Part shown: one piece after another, positions 43,596-53,922 of the stretch | Layout of the letters: each line of letters opens with the position of its first letter | How positions within the stretch are numbered: position 1 is the stretch's first letter | From: Caballeronia arvi | GTDB taxonomy: Bacteria > Pseudomonadota > Gammaproteobacteria > Burkholderiales > Burkholderiaceae | Direction: 5' to 3' | Length of the DNA: 64,000 nucleotides | Assembly: GCF_001544695.2 (NCBI RefSeq) | Contig: NZ_FCOM02000011.1 | Span: forward strand, 124,001 to 188,000 | Notes under the pieces: model-generated | Database searches by the model: none | Told to the model about the DNA's origin: nothing | Seen by the model: only the letters and a program-made list of their open reading frames with translations | Program-made: the position numbers and the translations under genes

Positions 43596-44840
43596 ATGAG
43601 CCGCTATTCCATCTTCAGCCTGCTGCGCAACGGCATGTCGTATCACGAGAACTGGGAGCGCCAGTGGCGAAGTCCCGAGCCGAAGCGCGAGTACGACGTG
43701 GTGATCGTCGGCGGCGGCGGTCATGGTCTCGCGACTGCCTACTATCTTGCGAAAGAGCATGGCATCACGAATGTCGCGATTCTCGAGAAGGGATGGATCG
43801 GCGGCGGCAATACGGCGCGCAACACGACCATCGTGCGGTCGAACTATCTGTGGGATGAATCGGCCGCGTTGTACGAGAAGGCGATGAAGCTGTGGGAAGG
43901 CCTCTCGCAAGACCTCAACTACAACGTGATGTTCTCGCAACGCGGCGTGATGAACCTCGCGCACAATCTGCAGGACGTGCGAGATACGGAACGTCGCGTG
44001 AACGCGAACCGCCTCAATGGCGTCGATGCCGAGTTCCTCACGCCGCAGCAGATCAAGGAAATCGAGCCGACGATCAACCTCAACAGCCGTTATCCGGTGC
44101 TGGGCGCGTCGATTCAGCGTCGCGGCGGCGTCGCGCGTCACGATGCGGTGGCCTGGGGCTTCGCGCGCGGCGCCGATCGCGCGGGCGTCGACATCATCCA
44201 GAACTGCCAGGTCGTCGGCATTCGCCGCGATGGCAGTCAGGTGACGGGCGTCGATACGACCAAGGGTTTCATCAAGGCGAAGAAGGTTGCCGTCGTCACT
44301 GCGGGCAGCACGACGACGCTCGCCGACATGGCCGGCGTGCGTCTGCCGATCGAGAGTCATCCGCTTCAGGCGCTGGTGTCGGAACCGATCAAGCCGGTCG
44401 TGAACACGGTCATCATGTCGAACGCGGTGCACGCGTATATCAGCCAGTCCGACAAGGGCGATCTGGTGATCGGCGCGGGCGTCGACCAGTACGCGGGCTA
44501 CGGGCAGCGCGGCAGTTTCCACATCATCGAAGGCACGCTGGAAGCGATCGTCGAGATGTTCCCGGTGTTCTCGCGCGTGCGCATGAATCGTCAGTGGGGC
44601 GGCATCGTCGACGTCTCGCCGGATGCGTGCCCGATCATTTCGAAGACCGACGTGAAGGGCCTCTACTTCAACTGCGGCTGGGGCACGGGCGGCTTCAAGG
44701 CGACGCCGGGTTCGGGCTGGGCGTATGCACACACCATCGCGAAGGACGAGCCGCACGCGCTGAATGCGCCGTTCTCGCTGGATCGCTTCTATACCGGTCA
44801 TCTGATCGACGAACACGGCGCGGCTGCCGTGGCTCACTAA
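43596..44840 (+). CDS. soxB: Sarcosine oxidase beta subunit
   Basis: A 414-residue FAD-dependent subunit of the heterotetrameric sarcosine oxidase. The dinucleotide motif [18 protein letters not shown] is near residue 35, and the late block [15 protein letters not shown] is typical. It binds covalent FMN/FAD and oxidises the N-methyl group of sarcosine. The start at 43596 gives the standard N-terminus [20 protein letters not shown]; the longer frame upstream is not conserved. soxD follows 20 bp later. Confidence 0.95.
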   Translation: MSRYSIFSLLRNGMSYHENWERQWRSPEPKREYDVVIVGGGGHGLATAYYLAKEHGITNVAILEKGWIGGGNTARNTTIVRSNYLWDESAALYEKAMKLWEGLSQDLNYNVMFSQRGVMNLAHNLQDVRDTERRVNANRLNGVDAEFLTPQQIKEIEPTINLNSRYPVLGASIQRRGGVARHDAVAWGFARGADRAGVDIIQNCQVVGIRRDGSQVTGVDTTKGFIKAKKVAVVTAGSTTTLADMAGVRLPIESHPLQALVSEPIKPVVNTVIMSNAVHAYISQSDKGDLVIGAGVDQYAGYGQRGSFHIIEGTLEAIVEMFPVFSRVRMNRQWGGIVDVSPDACPIISKTDVKGLYFNCGWGTGGFKATPGSGWAYAHTIAKDEPHALNAPFSLDRFYTGHLIDEHGAAAVAH

Positions 44841-44860
44841 CCGCATCAAGGAAAAGAAAC

Positions 44861-45160
44861 ATGTTGCTGATCGAATGCCCCTGGTGCGGGCCGCGCGCCG
44901 AAACCGAATTTTCCTGCGGTGGCGAAGCGGATATCGCGCGCCCGCTCGACACCGAAAAGCTCACCGATAAGGAATGGGGCGACTACCTCTTCATGCGCAA
45001 GAACCCGCGCGGCGTGCATCGCGAGCAATGGAATCATGCGCAGGGTTGCCGCCGCTGGTTCAAGGCGCAGCGCGATACCGTCACTTATGAGATTCAGGGC
45101 TACGAGACGTTCGACCGTCCGCTGGCTGTAATGAATGACAACGGAGGCACGTCGAAATGA
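44861..45160 (+). CDS. soxD: Sarcosine oxidase delta subunit
   Basis: A 99-residue zinc subunit with CPWCGPRAETEFSC at the N-terminus and WNHAQGCRRWF further on, supplying the Cys/His zinc ligands. It stabilises the SoxBDAG complex. Its stop overlaps the soxA start (ATGA). Confidence 0.95.
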   Translation: MLLIECPWCGPRAETEFSCGGEADIARPLDTEKLTDKEWGDYLFMRKNPRGVHREQWNHAQGCRRWFKAQRDTVTYEIQGYETFDRPLAVMNDNGGTSK

Positions 45161-48159
45161 GCCAGAAAGACCGACTCGGCATGGGCGGGCGCATCAACCG
45201 CGCAATTCCCGTGACCTTCACATTCAACGGCAAGACGTATCAGGGCTTTGAAGGCGATACGCTCGCTTCGGCCTTGCTTGCCAATGGCGAGCGCTTCGTT
45301 GCGCGTAGCTGGAAGTATCACCGTCCGCGCGGCATCATCACGGCGGGTGTGGAAGAGCCGAATGCAGTGGTGCAGCTCGAAACCGGCGCGTACACCGTGC
45401 CGAACGCGCGCGCCACGGAAGTCGAGCTTTATCAGGGCCTCGTCGCGACGAGCGTGAACGCGAAGCCGAGCATCGAGAAGGATCGCATGGCGGTCAACCA
45501 GAAGATCGCGCGCTTTATTCCCGCGGGCTTCTACTACAAGACGTTCATGTGGCCGCGCAAGTTGTGGCCGAAATACGAAGAAGTCATCCGCGATGCGGCG
45601 GGTCTCGGCGAAGCGCCGAAGCAACTCGACGCCGATCGCTACGACAAGTGCTTCGCGCATTGCGACGTGCTCGTGGTCGGCGGCGGGCCGTCGGGACTGG
45701 CTGCTGCGCACGCTGCGGGTTTGTCGGGCGCACGCGTGATTCTCGTCGACGATCAACGCGAACTCGGCGGCTCGCTGCTGTCGTGCCGCGCGGAAATCGA
45801 CGGCAAGCCCGCGCTGCAATGGGTGCAGAAGATCGAAGCCGAATTGCGAAAAATGCCTGACGTGAAGGTACTTTCGCGCAGCACGGCGTTCGGCTATCAG
45901 GATCACAACCTCGTCACGATCACGCAGCGTCTGACCGAACACCTGCCGGTGTCGCGTCGTCAGGGCACGCGCGAGCTGATGTGGAAAGTGCGTGCGAAGC
46001 GCGTGGTTCTCGCGACCGGTGCGCACGAGCGTCCGATCGTCTTCGGCAACAACGATCTGCCGGGCATCATGCTGGCGTCGGCGGTGTCGACGTATCTGCA
46101 TCGCTATGCGGTGCTGCCGGGCCGTCACGCGGTCGTGTTCACGAACAACGACGACGCGTATCAATGCGCGCTCGATCTGAAGGCCGCGGGCGCCGAGGTG
46201 ACCGTCGTCGATCCGCGTCCGGCCGAATCGAAGGGCACGTTGCCCGCGGCGGCGCGCCGCTACGGCGTGCGTGTGATGAACAATGCGGTCATCACCGTCG
46301 CGCGTGGCAAGTACCGCGTTGCGTCGGTCGAAGTGGCTTCGTATGCGAACGGCCAGGTGGGCCAGAAGCAAGCCGATGTCCCGTGCGATCTCGTCGTGAT
46401 GTCGGGCGGCTGGAGCCCGGTGCTGCACCTGTTCGCGCAATCGGGCGGCAAGGCGCACTGGCACGACGAGAAGGCGTGCTTCGTTCCTGGCAAGGCATTG
46501 CAGGCAGAAAGCAGCGTCGGCGCATGCGCGGGCGAGTTCTCGCTGGCGCGCGGCATTCGCTTCGGCGTCGATGCGGGCGCGGATGCGGCGCGCGCGGCGG
46601 GCCATATCGTCGCGAAGCCGAAGGCCGTGCAGGTCGCCGAAATCGTCGAAGCGCCGATGATGCCGCTGTGGATCGTCGGCAACAAGGAAATGTCGACTCG
46701 TGGTCCTAAGCAATTCGTCGACTATCAGAACGATGTATCCGCTGCCGACATCTATCTCGCCGCGCGTGAAGGCTTCGAATCCGTCGAGCACGTGAAGCGT
46801 TATACGGCGATGGGCTTCGGCACCGACCAGGGCAAGCTCGGCAACATCAACGGCATGGCGATTCTCGCAGGCGCGCTGGGCAAGACGATTCCGGAAACCG
46901 GCACGACGACCTTCCGCCCGAACTACACGCCCGTGACCTTCGGCACGTTCGCGGGCCGCGAGCTCGGCGAGTTCCTCGATCCGGTGCGCAAGACCGCGAT
47001 CCACGAATGGCACGTCGAGAACGGCGCGATGTTCGAGGACGTCGGCAACTGGAAGCGTCCGTGGTACTACCCGAAGGCCGGTGAAGACATGCACGCGGCG
47101 GTTGCGCGCGAGTCGCTCGCGGTGCGTCAGAGCGTCGGCATTCTCGATGCATCGACGCTCGGCAAGATCGACGTTCAAGGTCCGGATTCGGCGAAGCTGC
47201 TCAACTGGATGTACACGAATCCGTGGAGCAAGCTCGAAGTTGGCAAGTGCCGCTACGGCCTGATGCTCGACGAAAACGGCATGATCTTCGACGACGGCGT
47301 CACGGTGCGCCTCGGCGAACAGCACTACATGATGACGACGACCACCGGCGGCGCGGCGCGCGTGCTGACGTGGCTCGAACGCTGGCTGCAGACCGAATGG
47401 CCCGACATGCGCGTGCGTCTCGCATCGGTGACCGATCACTGGGCGACGTTCGCGGTCGTCGGCCCGAACAGCCGCAAGGTGCTGCAGAAGGTGTGTCACG
47501 ACATCGACTTTGCGAACGGGGCGTTCCCGTTCATGAGCTATCGCGATGGCACGGTGGCGGGCGCATCGGCGCGTGTGATGCGCATCAGCTTCTCGGGCGA
47601 GCTCGCCTATGAAGTGAACGTGCCGGCGAACGTCGGTCGCGCGGTGTGGGAAGCGCTGATGCTCGCGGGCGCCGAGTTCGACATCACGCCGTATGGCACG
47701 GAAACGATGCACGTGCTGCGCGCGGAGAAGGGCTACATCATCGTCGGCCAGGATACCGATGGCTCGATGACGCCTTATGACCTCGGCATGGGCGGACTGG
47801 TGGCGAAGTCGAAAGACTTCATCGGCAAGCGTTCGCTCACGCGTTCGGATACGGCGAAGCAGGGCCGCAAGCAGTTCGTCGGCCTGCTCACCGATGATCC
47901 TTCGGTCGTGCTGCCGGAAGGCGCGCAGATCGTCTCGGGTCCGTTCCAGGGCGACACCGCGCCGATGCTCGGACACGTGACGTCGAGCTATTACAGCCCT
48001 ATTTTGAAGCGCTCGATCGCGCTGGCCGTCGTGAAGGGCGGTCTCGACAAGATGGGCGAATCGGTTCTGATTCCGCTTGCGAACGGCAAGCGCGTCACCG
48101 CAAAAATCACCAGTTCGGTGTTCTACGACAGCGAAGGAGCACGTCAGCATGTTGAATGA
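45157..48159 (+). CDS. soxA: Sarcosine oxidase alpha subunit
   Basis: A 1000-residue protein of standard length. The N-terminal part binds NAD (GGGPSGLAAAHAAG, about 171-184). The C-terminal part (about 590-1000) is a GcvT-like tetrahydrofolate-binding domain (SVGILDASTLGKIDVQGPDS, GLMLDENGMIFDDGVTVRLG). It transfers the methylene group from sarcosine to tetrahydrofolate, giving 5,10-methylene-THF, or formaldehyde without THF. It overlaps soxD and soxG, so expression is coupled. Confidence 0.96.
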   Translation: MSQKDRLGMGGRINRAIPVTFTFNGKTYQGFEGDTLASALLANGERFVARSWKYHRPRGIITAGVEEPNAVVQLETGAYTVPNARATEVELYQGLVATSVNAKPSIEKDRMAVNQKIARFIPAGFYYKTFMWPRKLWPKYEEVIRDAAGLGEAPKQLDADRYDKCFAHCDVLVVGGGPSGLAAAHAAGLSGARVILVDDQRELGGSLLSCRAEIDGKPALQWVQKIEAELRKMPDVKVLSRSTAFGYQDHNLVTITQRLTEHLPVSRRQGTRELMWKVRAKRVVLATGAHERPIVFGNNDLPGIMLASAVSTYLHRYAVLPGRHAVVFTNNDDAYQCALDLKAAGAEVTVVDPRPAESKGTLPAAARRYGVRVMNNAVITVARGKYRVASVEVASYANGQVGQKQADVPCDLVVMSGGWSPVLHLFAQSGGKAHWHDEKACFVPGKALQAESSVGACAGEFSLARGIRFGVDAGADAARAAGHIVAKPKAVQVAEIVEAPMMPLWIVGNKEMSTRGPKQFVDYQNDVSAADIYLAAREGFESVEHVKRYTAMGFGTDQGKLGNINGMAILAGALGKTIPETGTTTFRPNYTPVTFGTFAGRELGEFLDPVRKTAIHEWHVENGAMFEDVGNWKRPWYYPKAGEDMHAAVARESLAVRQSVGILDASTLGKIDVQGPDSAKLLNWMYTNPWSKLEVGKCRYGLMLDENGMIFDDGVTVRLGEQHYMMTTTTGGAARVLTWLERWLQTEWPDMRVRLASVTDHWATFAVVGPNSRKVLQKVCHDIDFANGAFPFMSYRDGTVAGASARVMRISFSGELAYEVNVPANVGRAVWEALMLAGAEFDITPYGTETMHVLRAEKGYIIVGQDTDGSMTPYDLGMGGLVAKSKDFIGKRSLTRSDTAKQGRKQFVGLLTDDPSVVLPEGAQIVSGPFQGDTAPMLGHVTSSYYSPILKRSIALAVVKGGLDKMGESVLIPLANGKRVTAKITSSVFYDSEGARQHVE

Positions 48160-48802
48160 AGTCAAGGCATCCGCGACGGTCGTAGACCGTGCCATCAGCG
48201 GACAAGGCGTGTGGCAGGAGAGCCCGCTCGTAGGCGCCGATGCGCTCATGAAGTCGCACCAGAGCGGATCGCCGAGAGCGGTTCGCCTGACGGAGCGCCC
48301 GTTCCTCGAACTCGTGAACGTGCGTGGCGATACGCGCGATGCGGCCTTCGTGAAAGCGGTGCAGAACGTGATCGGCTGCGTGCCGCCCGAGAAGGCGAAC
48401 ACCATCGCGCGCGGCAACGGCTACACGATGCTGTGGCTCGGCCCAGATGAATGGCTCGTTCGTTCCGATGCCGCGCACGACGCAGCGCGTCCCGCGCCGC
48501 TCGAAGCGAAGCTGCGCGATGCGTTCGTCGGCCAGTTCTCGGCGGCGGTGGATATCGGCAGCGGTTACACGGTGCTCGAAATCGATGGTCCGAAGACGCG
48601 TGAGCTGCTCTCGCGCGGCTGCCCGCTCGACCTTCATCCGAAGGTCTTCGGAGAAGGCCAGTGCGCGCAGAGCCACTTCTTCAAGGCATCGATCACGTTG
48701 ACGCCGCTGGGTGGCGATCGCTACGAGATCATCGTGCGCCGCAGCTTCGCCGATTACTTCGTGAAGATCATGCTCGACTCTGCCGAGCCGCTGCTCTCAT
48801 GA
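48149..48802 (+). CDS. soxG: Sarcosine oxidase gamma subunit
   Basis: A 217-residue gamma subunit with GcvT-like fold features (LVNVRGDTRDAAF, ANTIARGNGYTMLWLGPDEW, VDIGSGYTVLEIDGPKTREL). It begins MLNEVKASATVVDRAISGQG, overlapping the soxA end by 11 bp. It completes the SoxBDAG heterotetramer. Confidence 0.93.
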   Translation: MLNEVKASATVVDRAISGQGVWQESPLVGADALMKSHQSGSPRAVRLTERPFLELVNVRGDTRDAAFVKAVQNVIGCVPPEKANTIARGNGYTMLWLGPDEWLVRSDAAHDAARPAPLEAKLRDAFVGQFSAAVDIGSGYTVLEIDGPKTRELLSRGCPLDLHPKVFGEGQCAQSHFFKASITLTPLGGDRYEIIVRRSFADYFVKIMLDSAEPLLS

Positions 48803-49233
48803 AGCCTTTCGAGCCGCTCGAGGTTGGAGGGCAGGGCTGGCGCGTGGTCGTCGATGAGTTGATCGTGAAGACGCGCGTCGGCCTGTACGAGCATGAGCAT
48901 GAGGGTCCGCAGCCCGTCTGCATCGATGCGAGCCTGCGCTATCGCGAGATGCCGCACGAATCGAGCGATGGCCTCATCGATTACGAAGCGTGGTGCAATC
49001 GCGTGAGCGCGTTTCTCGAGACGAAGCCGCATACGCGTCTGCTCGAAACGCTCGCGGTCGAGATCGCCGCGCTGTCTTTCGATGAATGGCCCGCGCTCGA
49101 TGGGCTCACGCTCACGCTGCACAAGCCGAAGATTCGCGAAGGCACGAAGCGTCTCGGGTTCGAACTCGACTGGCGTCGCGCGGACTACGATGCGTGGCGT
49201 CTGAAAGCCGCCGCGCGCCACGCGTCCGTGTGA
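48799..49233 (+). CDS. folB: Dihydroneopterin aldolase-like protein of the sox operon
   Basis: A 144-residue FolB-family protein. DELIVKTRVGLYEHEHEGPQ matches the start of dihydroneopterin aldolases (I/V-G-x-Y-E/D-H-E), and LTLHKPKIREGTKRLGFELD is the usual end of the fold. It makes 6-hydroxymethyldihydropterin for folate synthesis. It overlaps soxG by ATGA, which suggests a dedicated tetrahydrofolate supply for sarcosine oxidase. It is probably additional to a housekeeping folB elsewhere. Confidence 0.82.
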   Translation: MKPFEPLEVGGQGWRVVVDELIVKTRVGLYEHEHEGPQPVCIDASLRYREMPHESSDGLIDYEAWCNRVSAFLETKPHTRLLETLAVEIAALSFDEWPALDGLTLTLHKPKIREGTKRLGFELDWRRADYDAWRLKAAARHASV

Positions 49234-49496
49234 TGAACGCGTCACGCGACACCGCCGCGCAGCTTTCCGTACGTGCGTGCAAGAAGCACGATGCGGGCGC
49301 GGCGCTCGCGCTGCTCGATCGAAGCATTGCGCTGAAGCATCGGCGCATCGCGTTGATTCGCTATCTTCATGCGCAGTATCTCGATGCGCCGCTCGAAGCG
49401 CGGCACCACGATTATGTGAAGACGATCGCGGCGCGGCTCAGCCCGGAAGCGTTGATGCAGATCGCCGCGGCGGCGCGCGCCCGCTTCGGCGCATGA
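49233..49496 (+). CDS. Hypothetical protein, 87 aa, end of the sox operon
   Basis: A small basic, helical protein (RIALIRYLHAQYLDAPLEAR, then LSPEALMQIAAAARARFGA). I do not recognise it. It begins at the folB stop (TGATG overlap) and is therefore translated with the sox operon. Its linkage to the sox genes suggests a structural or assembly role; that is inference. Confidence 0.7.
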   Translation: MNASRDTAAQLSVRACKKHDAGAALALLDRSIALKHRRIALIRYLHAQYLDAPLEARHHDYVKTIAARLSPEALMQIAAAARARFGA

Positions 49497-49604
49497 CGTA
49501 TCCGCACTATTCGATGACGCAAATCCTCTGATGCAGAGAATTATGTTGGCGTCTACTGAAGTCATCTGAACTTACGCGGCGCACGCCGCATCGAGAGGGA
49601 TGAC

Positions 49605-51023
49605 ATGTCTTTCGCCACGCAGCCACGCGCGAGCGCTGCGGCACGGCTCGAACGCCTGCCGTTTTCCGGGTATCACCGCACGATCTTCATCATCATCGCG
49701 ATCGCGTTCTTCTTCGATTCGGTCGATCTCGGGACGATGACTTTCGTGCTCGGTTCAATCAAGACCGAGTTTGGTTTATCGACTGCAACGGCGGGTCTCG
49801 TCGCGAGCGCGAGCTTCTTCGGCATGGTGCTGGGCGCCGCGGTTGCGGGCTTGCTTGCGGATCGCTTCGGAAGACGGCCTGTGTTCCAGTGGAGCATGGT
49901 GTTGTGGGGTCTTGCGTCGTATCTGTGCTCGACCGCGCAATCCGTCGATGCGCTGATTTTTTATCGTGTGCTGCTGGGTATCGGCATGGGCATGGAGTTT
50001 CCGATCGCGCAGACCTTGCTGTCGGAATTCGTGCCGACTGCATCGCGCGGCCGCCTGATCGCGCTGATGGATGGCTTCTGGCCGCTCGGGTTCATCGCGT
50101 CGGGCGTGGTGTCGTACTTCGTGCTGCCGAAGTTCGGTTGGCGCACGGAGTTCGCGTTGCTCGCGATTCCGGCGGTGTTCGTGCTGATCGTGCGTCGCGT
50201 GGTGCCGGAGTCGCCGCGCTGGCTGGAGCATCGCGGACGCTTCGATGAAGCGGACCGTGTGCTTGCCGATGTCGAAGTGAAGGTGATGAAGGCGAAAGGC
50301 CTGAGCCGGTTGCCGCCGCCTTCGATGCTCGCCGAGCCGCCCGCGCATCGCGGAACGGGGGCGTTTCGCGAGATCTGGAGCGCCGCGTATCGGCGTCGCA
50401 CGGTGATGGTGTGGATGCTGTGGTTCTTCGCGCTGCTCGGGTTTTATGGGCTGACGTCGTGGCTGGGCGCGTTGATGCAGCAGGCTGGTTTTGCCGTGAC
50501 GAAGTCGGTGCTTTATACGGTGCTGATTTCGCTTGGCGGCGTGCCGGGATTCTTGTGCGCGGCGTGGCTCGTCGAGCGATGGGGACGCAAGCCGGCTTGC
50601 ATCGCATCGCTTTTGGGTAGCGGCGTGATGGCTTACGTGTACGGACAGACCGCGTTGCATGCCGAAACGCCGACGTTGCTCATCTGCGCAGGGCTGGCGA
50701 TGCAGTTCTTTCTCTTCGCGATGTGGGCCGTGCTTTATACCTATACGCCCGAGTTGTACGGGACGGGGGCGCGGGCGACGGGGTCGGGTTTCGCGTCGGC
50801 GATCGGGCGTGTGGGGTCGTTGATCGGGCCTTATGTCGTGGGTGTGGTGTTGCCTGTGTTCGGGCAGGGCGGGATATTTTCGCTGGGCGCGGCTTGTTTC
50901 GTGGTGGCGGCTTCGGCCGTTTGGGTGTTGGGTATCGAAACGAAAGGGCTTGCGTTGGAGACGCTGGTCTCCGAAGCGGAGGAGCAGGAAGGGAGTGGCG
51001 TGCTGGCTTCGGCCAGGGAGTGA
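49605..51023 (+). CDS. MFS transporter, metabolite:proton symporter type
   Basis: A 472-residue MFS protein with 12 membrane helices. Motif A is GLLADRFGRRPVFQWSMVLW and the second half has WLVERWGRKPACIASLLG. The signature IGMGMEFPIAQTLLSEFVP resembles the metabolite:H+ symporter/AAHS-type group. Its position after the sox operon might indicate uptake of a one-carbon or amine substrate, but the substrate is not predictable. An intrinsic terminator follows. Confidence 0.87.
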   Translation: MSFATQPRASAAARLERLPFSGYHRTIFIIIAIAFFFDSVDLGTMTFVLGSIKTEFGLSTATAGLVASASFFGMVLGAAVAGLLADRFGRRPVFQWSMVLWGLASYLCSTAQSVDALIFYRVLLGIGMGMEFPIAQTLLSEFVPTASRGRLIALMDGFWPLGFIASGVVSYFVLPKFGWRTEFALLAIPAVFVLIVRRVVPESPRWLEHRGRFDEADRVLADVEVKVMKAKGLSRLPPPSMLAEPPAHRGTGAFREIWSAAYRRRTVMVWMLWFFALLGFYGLTSWLGALMQQAGFAVTKSVLYTVLISLGGVPGFLCAAWLVERWGRKPACIASLLGSGVMAYVYGQTALHAETPTLLICAGLAMQFFLFAMWAVLYTYTPELYGTGARATGSGFASAIGRVGSLIGPYVVGVVLPVFGQGGIFSLGAACFVVAASAVWVLGIETKGLALETLVSEAEEQEGSGVLASARE

Positions 51024-51055
51024 GTTTGCAGGTGTATGAGGTAGGGCGATTTTAG

Positions 51056-51080
51056 GGCCGCGCTTGCGCGGCCTTTTTTT
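51056..51080 (+). terminator. Intrinsic terminator of the MFS gene
   Basis: GGCCGCGC and GCGCGGCC form an 8-bp stem with a TT loop, followed by seven Ts (51074-51080). Confidence 0.9.
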
Positions 51081-51757
51081 GTCCGGTGCCGTGGAAACGA
51101 TAGGTAAGTGTTTTGCTGAACGGTATTCGCCTGTAAAAAACATAAGGTGTAAATTCTGCCGCCGACCTAACTAGTCATTTCACGGTGACATGTCGTTCAT
51201 TTCAAGGCGAAGCCGATACAAGCGAATTCACGATCGATACATGAGCGTAATTCAGCGCGTAAAGCACAAATACGAGCTTATTGACTTATTGAAGTTTACG
51301 CATTAATATGTTCTCACTTTCGCTTGGCGCTTCAGTCGTCGAGCAGCAGTAGTGTTTTGAAAAATCCGACCCTCAGATTTTCGCAGTATTTCATCCATTT
51401 CACTCTCGATATCTGAAAGCGGAGAGGCATGCCTAGCTCCGTCTCGACTTCTTTTATTTCTTGCGAGGAGGCGAATGTAATTATAGCCGCGTAGACCGAG
51501 TCTTATTTATTCCATAAGCTGAGCGTACATGCCGCGCTCACGGTACGGGCTGCTTGTCGGCCATCGTCAACACCTCGCGTGTGCACAAACGACCCGATTC
51601 GGGTCGAATAATCTCTTCTAGATCTTCCGCTGATTAGGGCTTCGACGCTTTCATGCTTCGAGGTTGGACACCTTTACCGCTGCTATCTGCTCTTTCGCGC
51701 CGCCGAGAGCTCGTGCCGCGTCGTTCGTGCATTTCAACCCCGCTACTCTTCTCAACT
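51081..51757. other. AT-richer gene-free stretch
   Basis: About 680 bp with visibly lower GC than the neighbours and no convincing gene in either strand. Together with the toxin remnant it forms a decayed, probably transferred island between the MFS gene and betA. Confidence 0.55.
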
Positions 51758-52054
51758 ATGAAAAAAATCGAGTATTTGACGGAATTCCATTGATCATTTA
51801 ACAAACTTCGTAATCTCAATGCCAGAAGAAATGTGCGACAACGGCTGTCTAGAGCAGAGAGAGACGGTCGATTTAGTGACTGTTCTTCAGTTGGAGAAGG
51901 TGTGTCTGAGATCAAGATTGATATTGGGCCTGGTTATCGTATCTACTTTGCATACAGAAAAAACAAAGTCTTTATACTGTTATTTGGCAACAAATCTTCA
52001 CAAGAAAGGGATATCAAGCGAGCGCAACAAATGGCGAAAAGACTAAGTCGATGA
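51758..52054 (+). pseudogene. RelE/HigB-type toxin gene interrupted by a TGA codon
   Basis: Read from ATG 51758, the frame gives MKKIEYLTEFH, an in-frame TGA (51791-51793), then SFNKLRNLNARRNVRQRLSR and on to GDFGDC-like GRFSDCSSVGEGVSEIKIDI and GPGYRIYFAYRKNKVFILLF. This matches the 'addiction module killer' RelE/HigB (Gp49-like) toxin family across its full ~98-residue length. The family usually has a Trp where TGA stands, so a TGG-to-TGA nonsense change is likely. A GTG at 51833 could start a shortened 73-residue product missing the N-terminal part. No antitoxin gene follows; after the stop only a 17-codon frame is present. The base composition is low in GC. Confidence 0.75.
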
Positions 52055-52144
52055 GGTATCAGATGATGGCGTCAGGAATAGTCCTTCCCCATCGCGCTAC
52101 TACCTTTTACTAATTCTTCGATCTGAAGAAATCTGAGATGACTT

Positions 52145-52165
52145 GGGCTGGAATCCCTCCAGCCC
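52145..52165 (-). terminator. Hairpin downstream of betA
   Basis: GGGCTGGA and TCCAGCCC form an 8-bp stem around ATCCC, between the toxin remnant and the convergent betA gene. Confidence 0.55.
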
Positions 52166-52207
52166 GAGAAGCATCCGAAGCGGCCCTAGTGTATGAGAGA
52201 GAGTCGG

Positions 52208-53911
52208 CTATGCGTCAACGTGCCGCCCAGCATCGACGCTGCTATACCTCCGTGCCCTTTTCCCCCTCGCGACGAAATAAGCCGTATCCACCCTCCCCAA
52301 CGCCTCCCGCCCCCGCACCCGATCCGCAATCTTCTCCGCCAACATGATGGTCGGCGCATTGAGATTCCCCGTCGTGATCTGCGGCATGATCGACGCATCG
52401 ACAACGCGCAAGCCTTCCATCCCATGCACGCGTCCTTCGCCATCAACCACAGCCATATCGTCATACCCCATCTTGCACGAGCACGATGGATGAAAGGCCG
52501 TCTCCGCCTTCGCCCTCACGAACGCATCGAGCTCATCATCGCTACTGAGATCATCGGACGGATGCAGCTCACGTCCGCGATACCGCGCAAGCGCCGGCTG
52601 CCGCATGATTTCCCGCGTGATGCGAATCGCATCCCTAAACTCGCGCCAGTCCAACGTATCGGCCATGTAGTTGAAGAGAATGCTCGGATGCGCGTTCGGA
52701 TCGCGCGACGTGAGCTTCACGCGCCCGCGACTCGGTGAACGCATCGATCCGACGTGCGCCTGAAACCCATGCATCCTGATCGGATTCGATCCGTTGTAGT
52801 TGATCGCCACCGGCAGAAAGTGATACTGGATGTTCGGCCACAAATCATCGTCGCGCGTTCGGATGAAACCGCCCGCTTCGAACTGATTGCTCGCGCCGAT
52901 GCCCGTGCCGTTTAACATCCATTCGAGCCCGATCGCCGGCTGATTCCACCACTGCAACGCCGGATACAAAGACACTGGTTCCTTGCACTCGTACTGCATG
53001 TACATCTCGAGGTGGTCCTGCAAGTTCTCACCGACGCCCGGCAGATCATGCACGACAGAAATCTCCAGCTCCTTCAGCCAATCAGACCGCCCCACGCCCG
53101 AGCGCTGCAATAACTGAGGCGATGCAATCGCGCCGCTGCAAACCAGCACTTCACGCCGCACATGCGCCGTCACACGCTGCCCGCCATGTACATAAGCGAC
53201 ACCGATCGCACGCTTGCCGGAGAACAACACGCGATCCGTTACCGCATGCGTCACGATCGTCAGACCAGCGCGATGCTTCGCGCGATCCAGATACCCGCGC
53301 GCCGTGCTCGCGCGCCGTCCGTTCGCGGTCACGGTGCGATCCATCGGACCGAACCCTTCCTGCTGATAACCGTTGAGATCTTCCGTGCGCGGATAGCCTG
53401 CCTGCACGCCGGCCTCGACCATCGCCGCGAAAAGCGGATTGTTGCCGGGCTTGCTCGTCGTCACATGCACGGGACCATCGCCGCCGTGATACGCATTCGG
53501 CCCGATATCGCGCGTCTCCGCCTTGCGAAAATACGGCAGACAGTCGAGATAACTCCAGTTCTCGAGACCGGACATCGAAGCCCAGTTGTCGTAATCGAGC
53601 GCATTGCCGCGGATATAGCACATGCCGTTGATAAGCGACGATCCACCCAGCCCCTTGCCGCGTCCGCACTCCATGCGACGGTTGTTCATATGCGGCTCGG
53701 GCTCCGTTTCATACGCCCAGTTATAGCGCCTCCCCTGCAACGGATAAGCCAGCGCCGCCGGCATCTGCGTGCGAAAGTCGAAGCGATAGTCCGGCCCGCC
53801 CGCTTCGAGCAGCAGCACGGTCACGTCGTCGTCTTCGGTGAGGCGCGACGCGAGCACGTTGCCCGCCGATCCCGCGCCGACGATGATGTAGTCGTATTCA
53901 TTCGCGCTCAT
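52208..53911 (-). CDS. betA: Choline dehydrogenase (GMC oxidoreductase)
   Basis: A 567-residue GMC flavoprotein of normal BetA length. The FAD motif is [19 protein letters not shown] at the N-terminus, [20 protein letters not shown] is the GMC signature 1, and [17 protein letters not shown] is signature 2. The C-terminal [10 protein letters not shown] and [20 protein letters not shown] blocks contain the catalytic His region. It oxidises choline to betaine aldehyde. The start at 53911 is preferred because AGGAG lies 7 bases upstream; an ATG at 53917 is too close to that site. It is the last gene of betIBA, 11 bp after betB. Confidence 0.93.
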   Translation of the reverse strand: MSANEYDYIIVGAGSAGNVLASRLTEDDDVTVLLLEAGGPDYRFDFRTQMPAALAYPLQGRRYNWAYETEPEPHMNNRRMECGRGKGLGGSSLINGMCYIRGNALDYDNWASMSGLENWSYLDCLPYFRKAETRDIGPNAYHGGDGPVHVTTSKPGNNPLFAAMVEAGVQAGYPRTEDLNGYQQEGFGPMDRTVTANGRRASTARGYLDRAKHRAGLTIVTHAVTDRVLFSGKRAIGVAYVHGGQRVTAHVRREVLVCSGAIASPQLLQRSGVGRSDWLKELEISVVHDLPGVGENLQDHLEMYMQYECKEPVSLYPALQWWNQPAIGLEWMLNGTGIGASNQFEAGGFIRTRDDDLWPNIQYHFLPVAINYNGSNPIRMHGFQAHVGSMRSPSRGRVKLTSRDPNAHPSILFNYMADTLDWREFRDAIRITREIMRQPALARYRGRELHPSDDLSSDDELDAFVRAKAETAFHPSCSCKMGYDDMAVVDGEGRVHGMEGLRVVDASIMPQITTGNLNAPTIMLAEKIADRVRGREALGRVDTAYFVARGKRARRYSSVDAGRHVDA

Positions 53912-53922
53912 CGACATGCTCC

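Noticed and set aside
45100..48417. 1105-codon open frame antisense to soxDAG
   Set aside because: Typical GC-rich antisense shadow; Arg/His-rich composition, no family likeness, and soxA on the other strand is certain.
51634..51915. 93-codon open frame opposite the toxin remnant
   Set aside because: Overlaps the recognisable toxin sequence on the other strand and has no family likeness.
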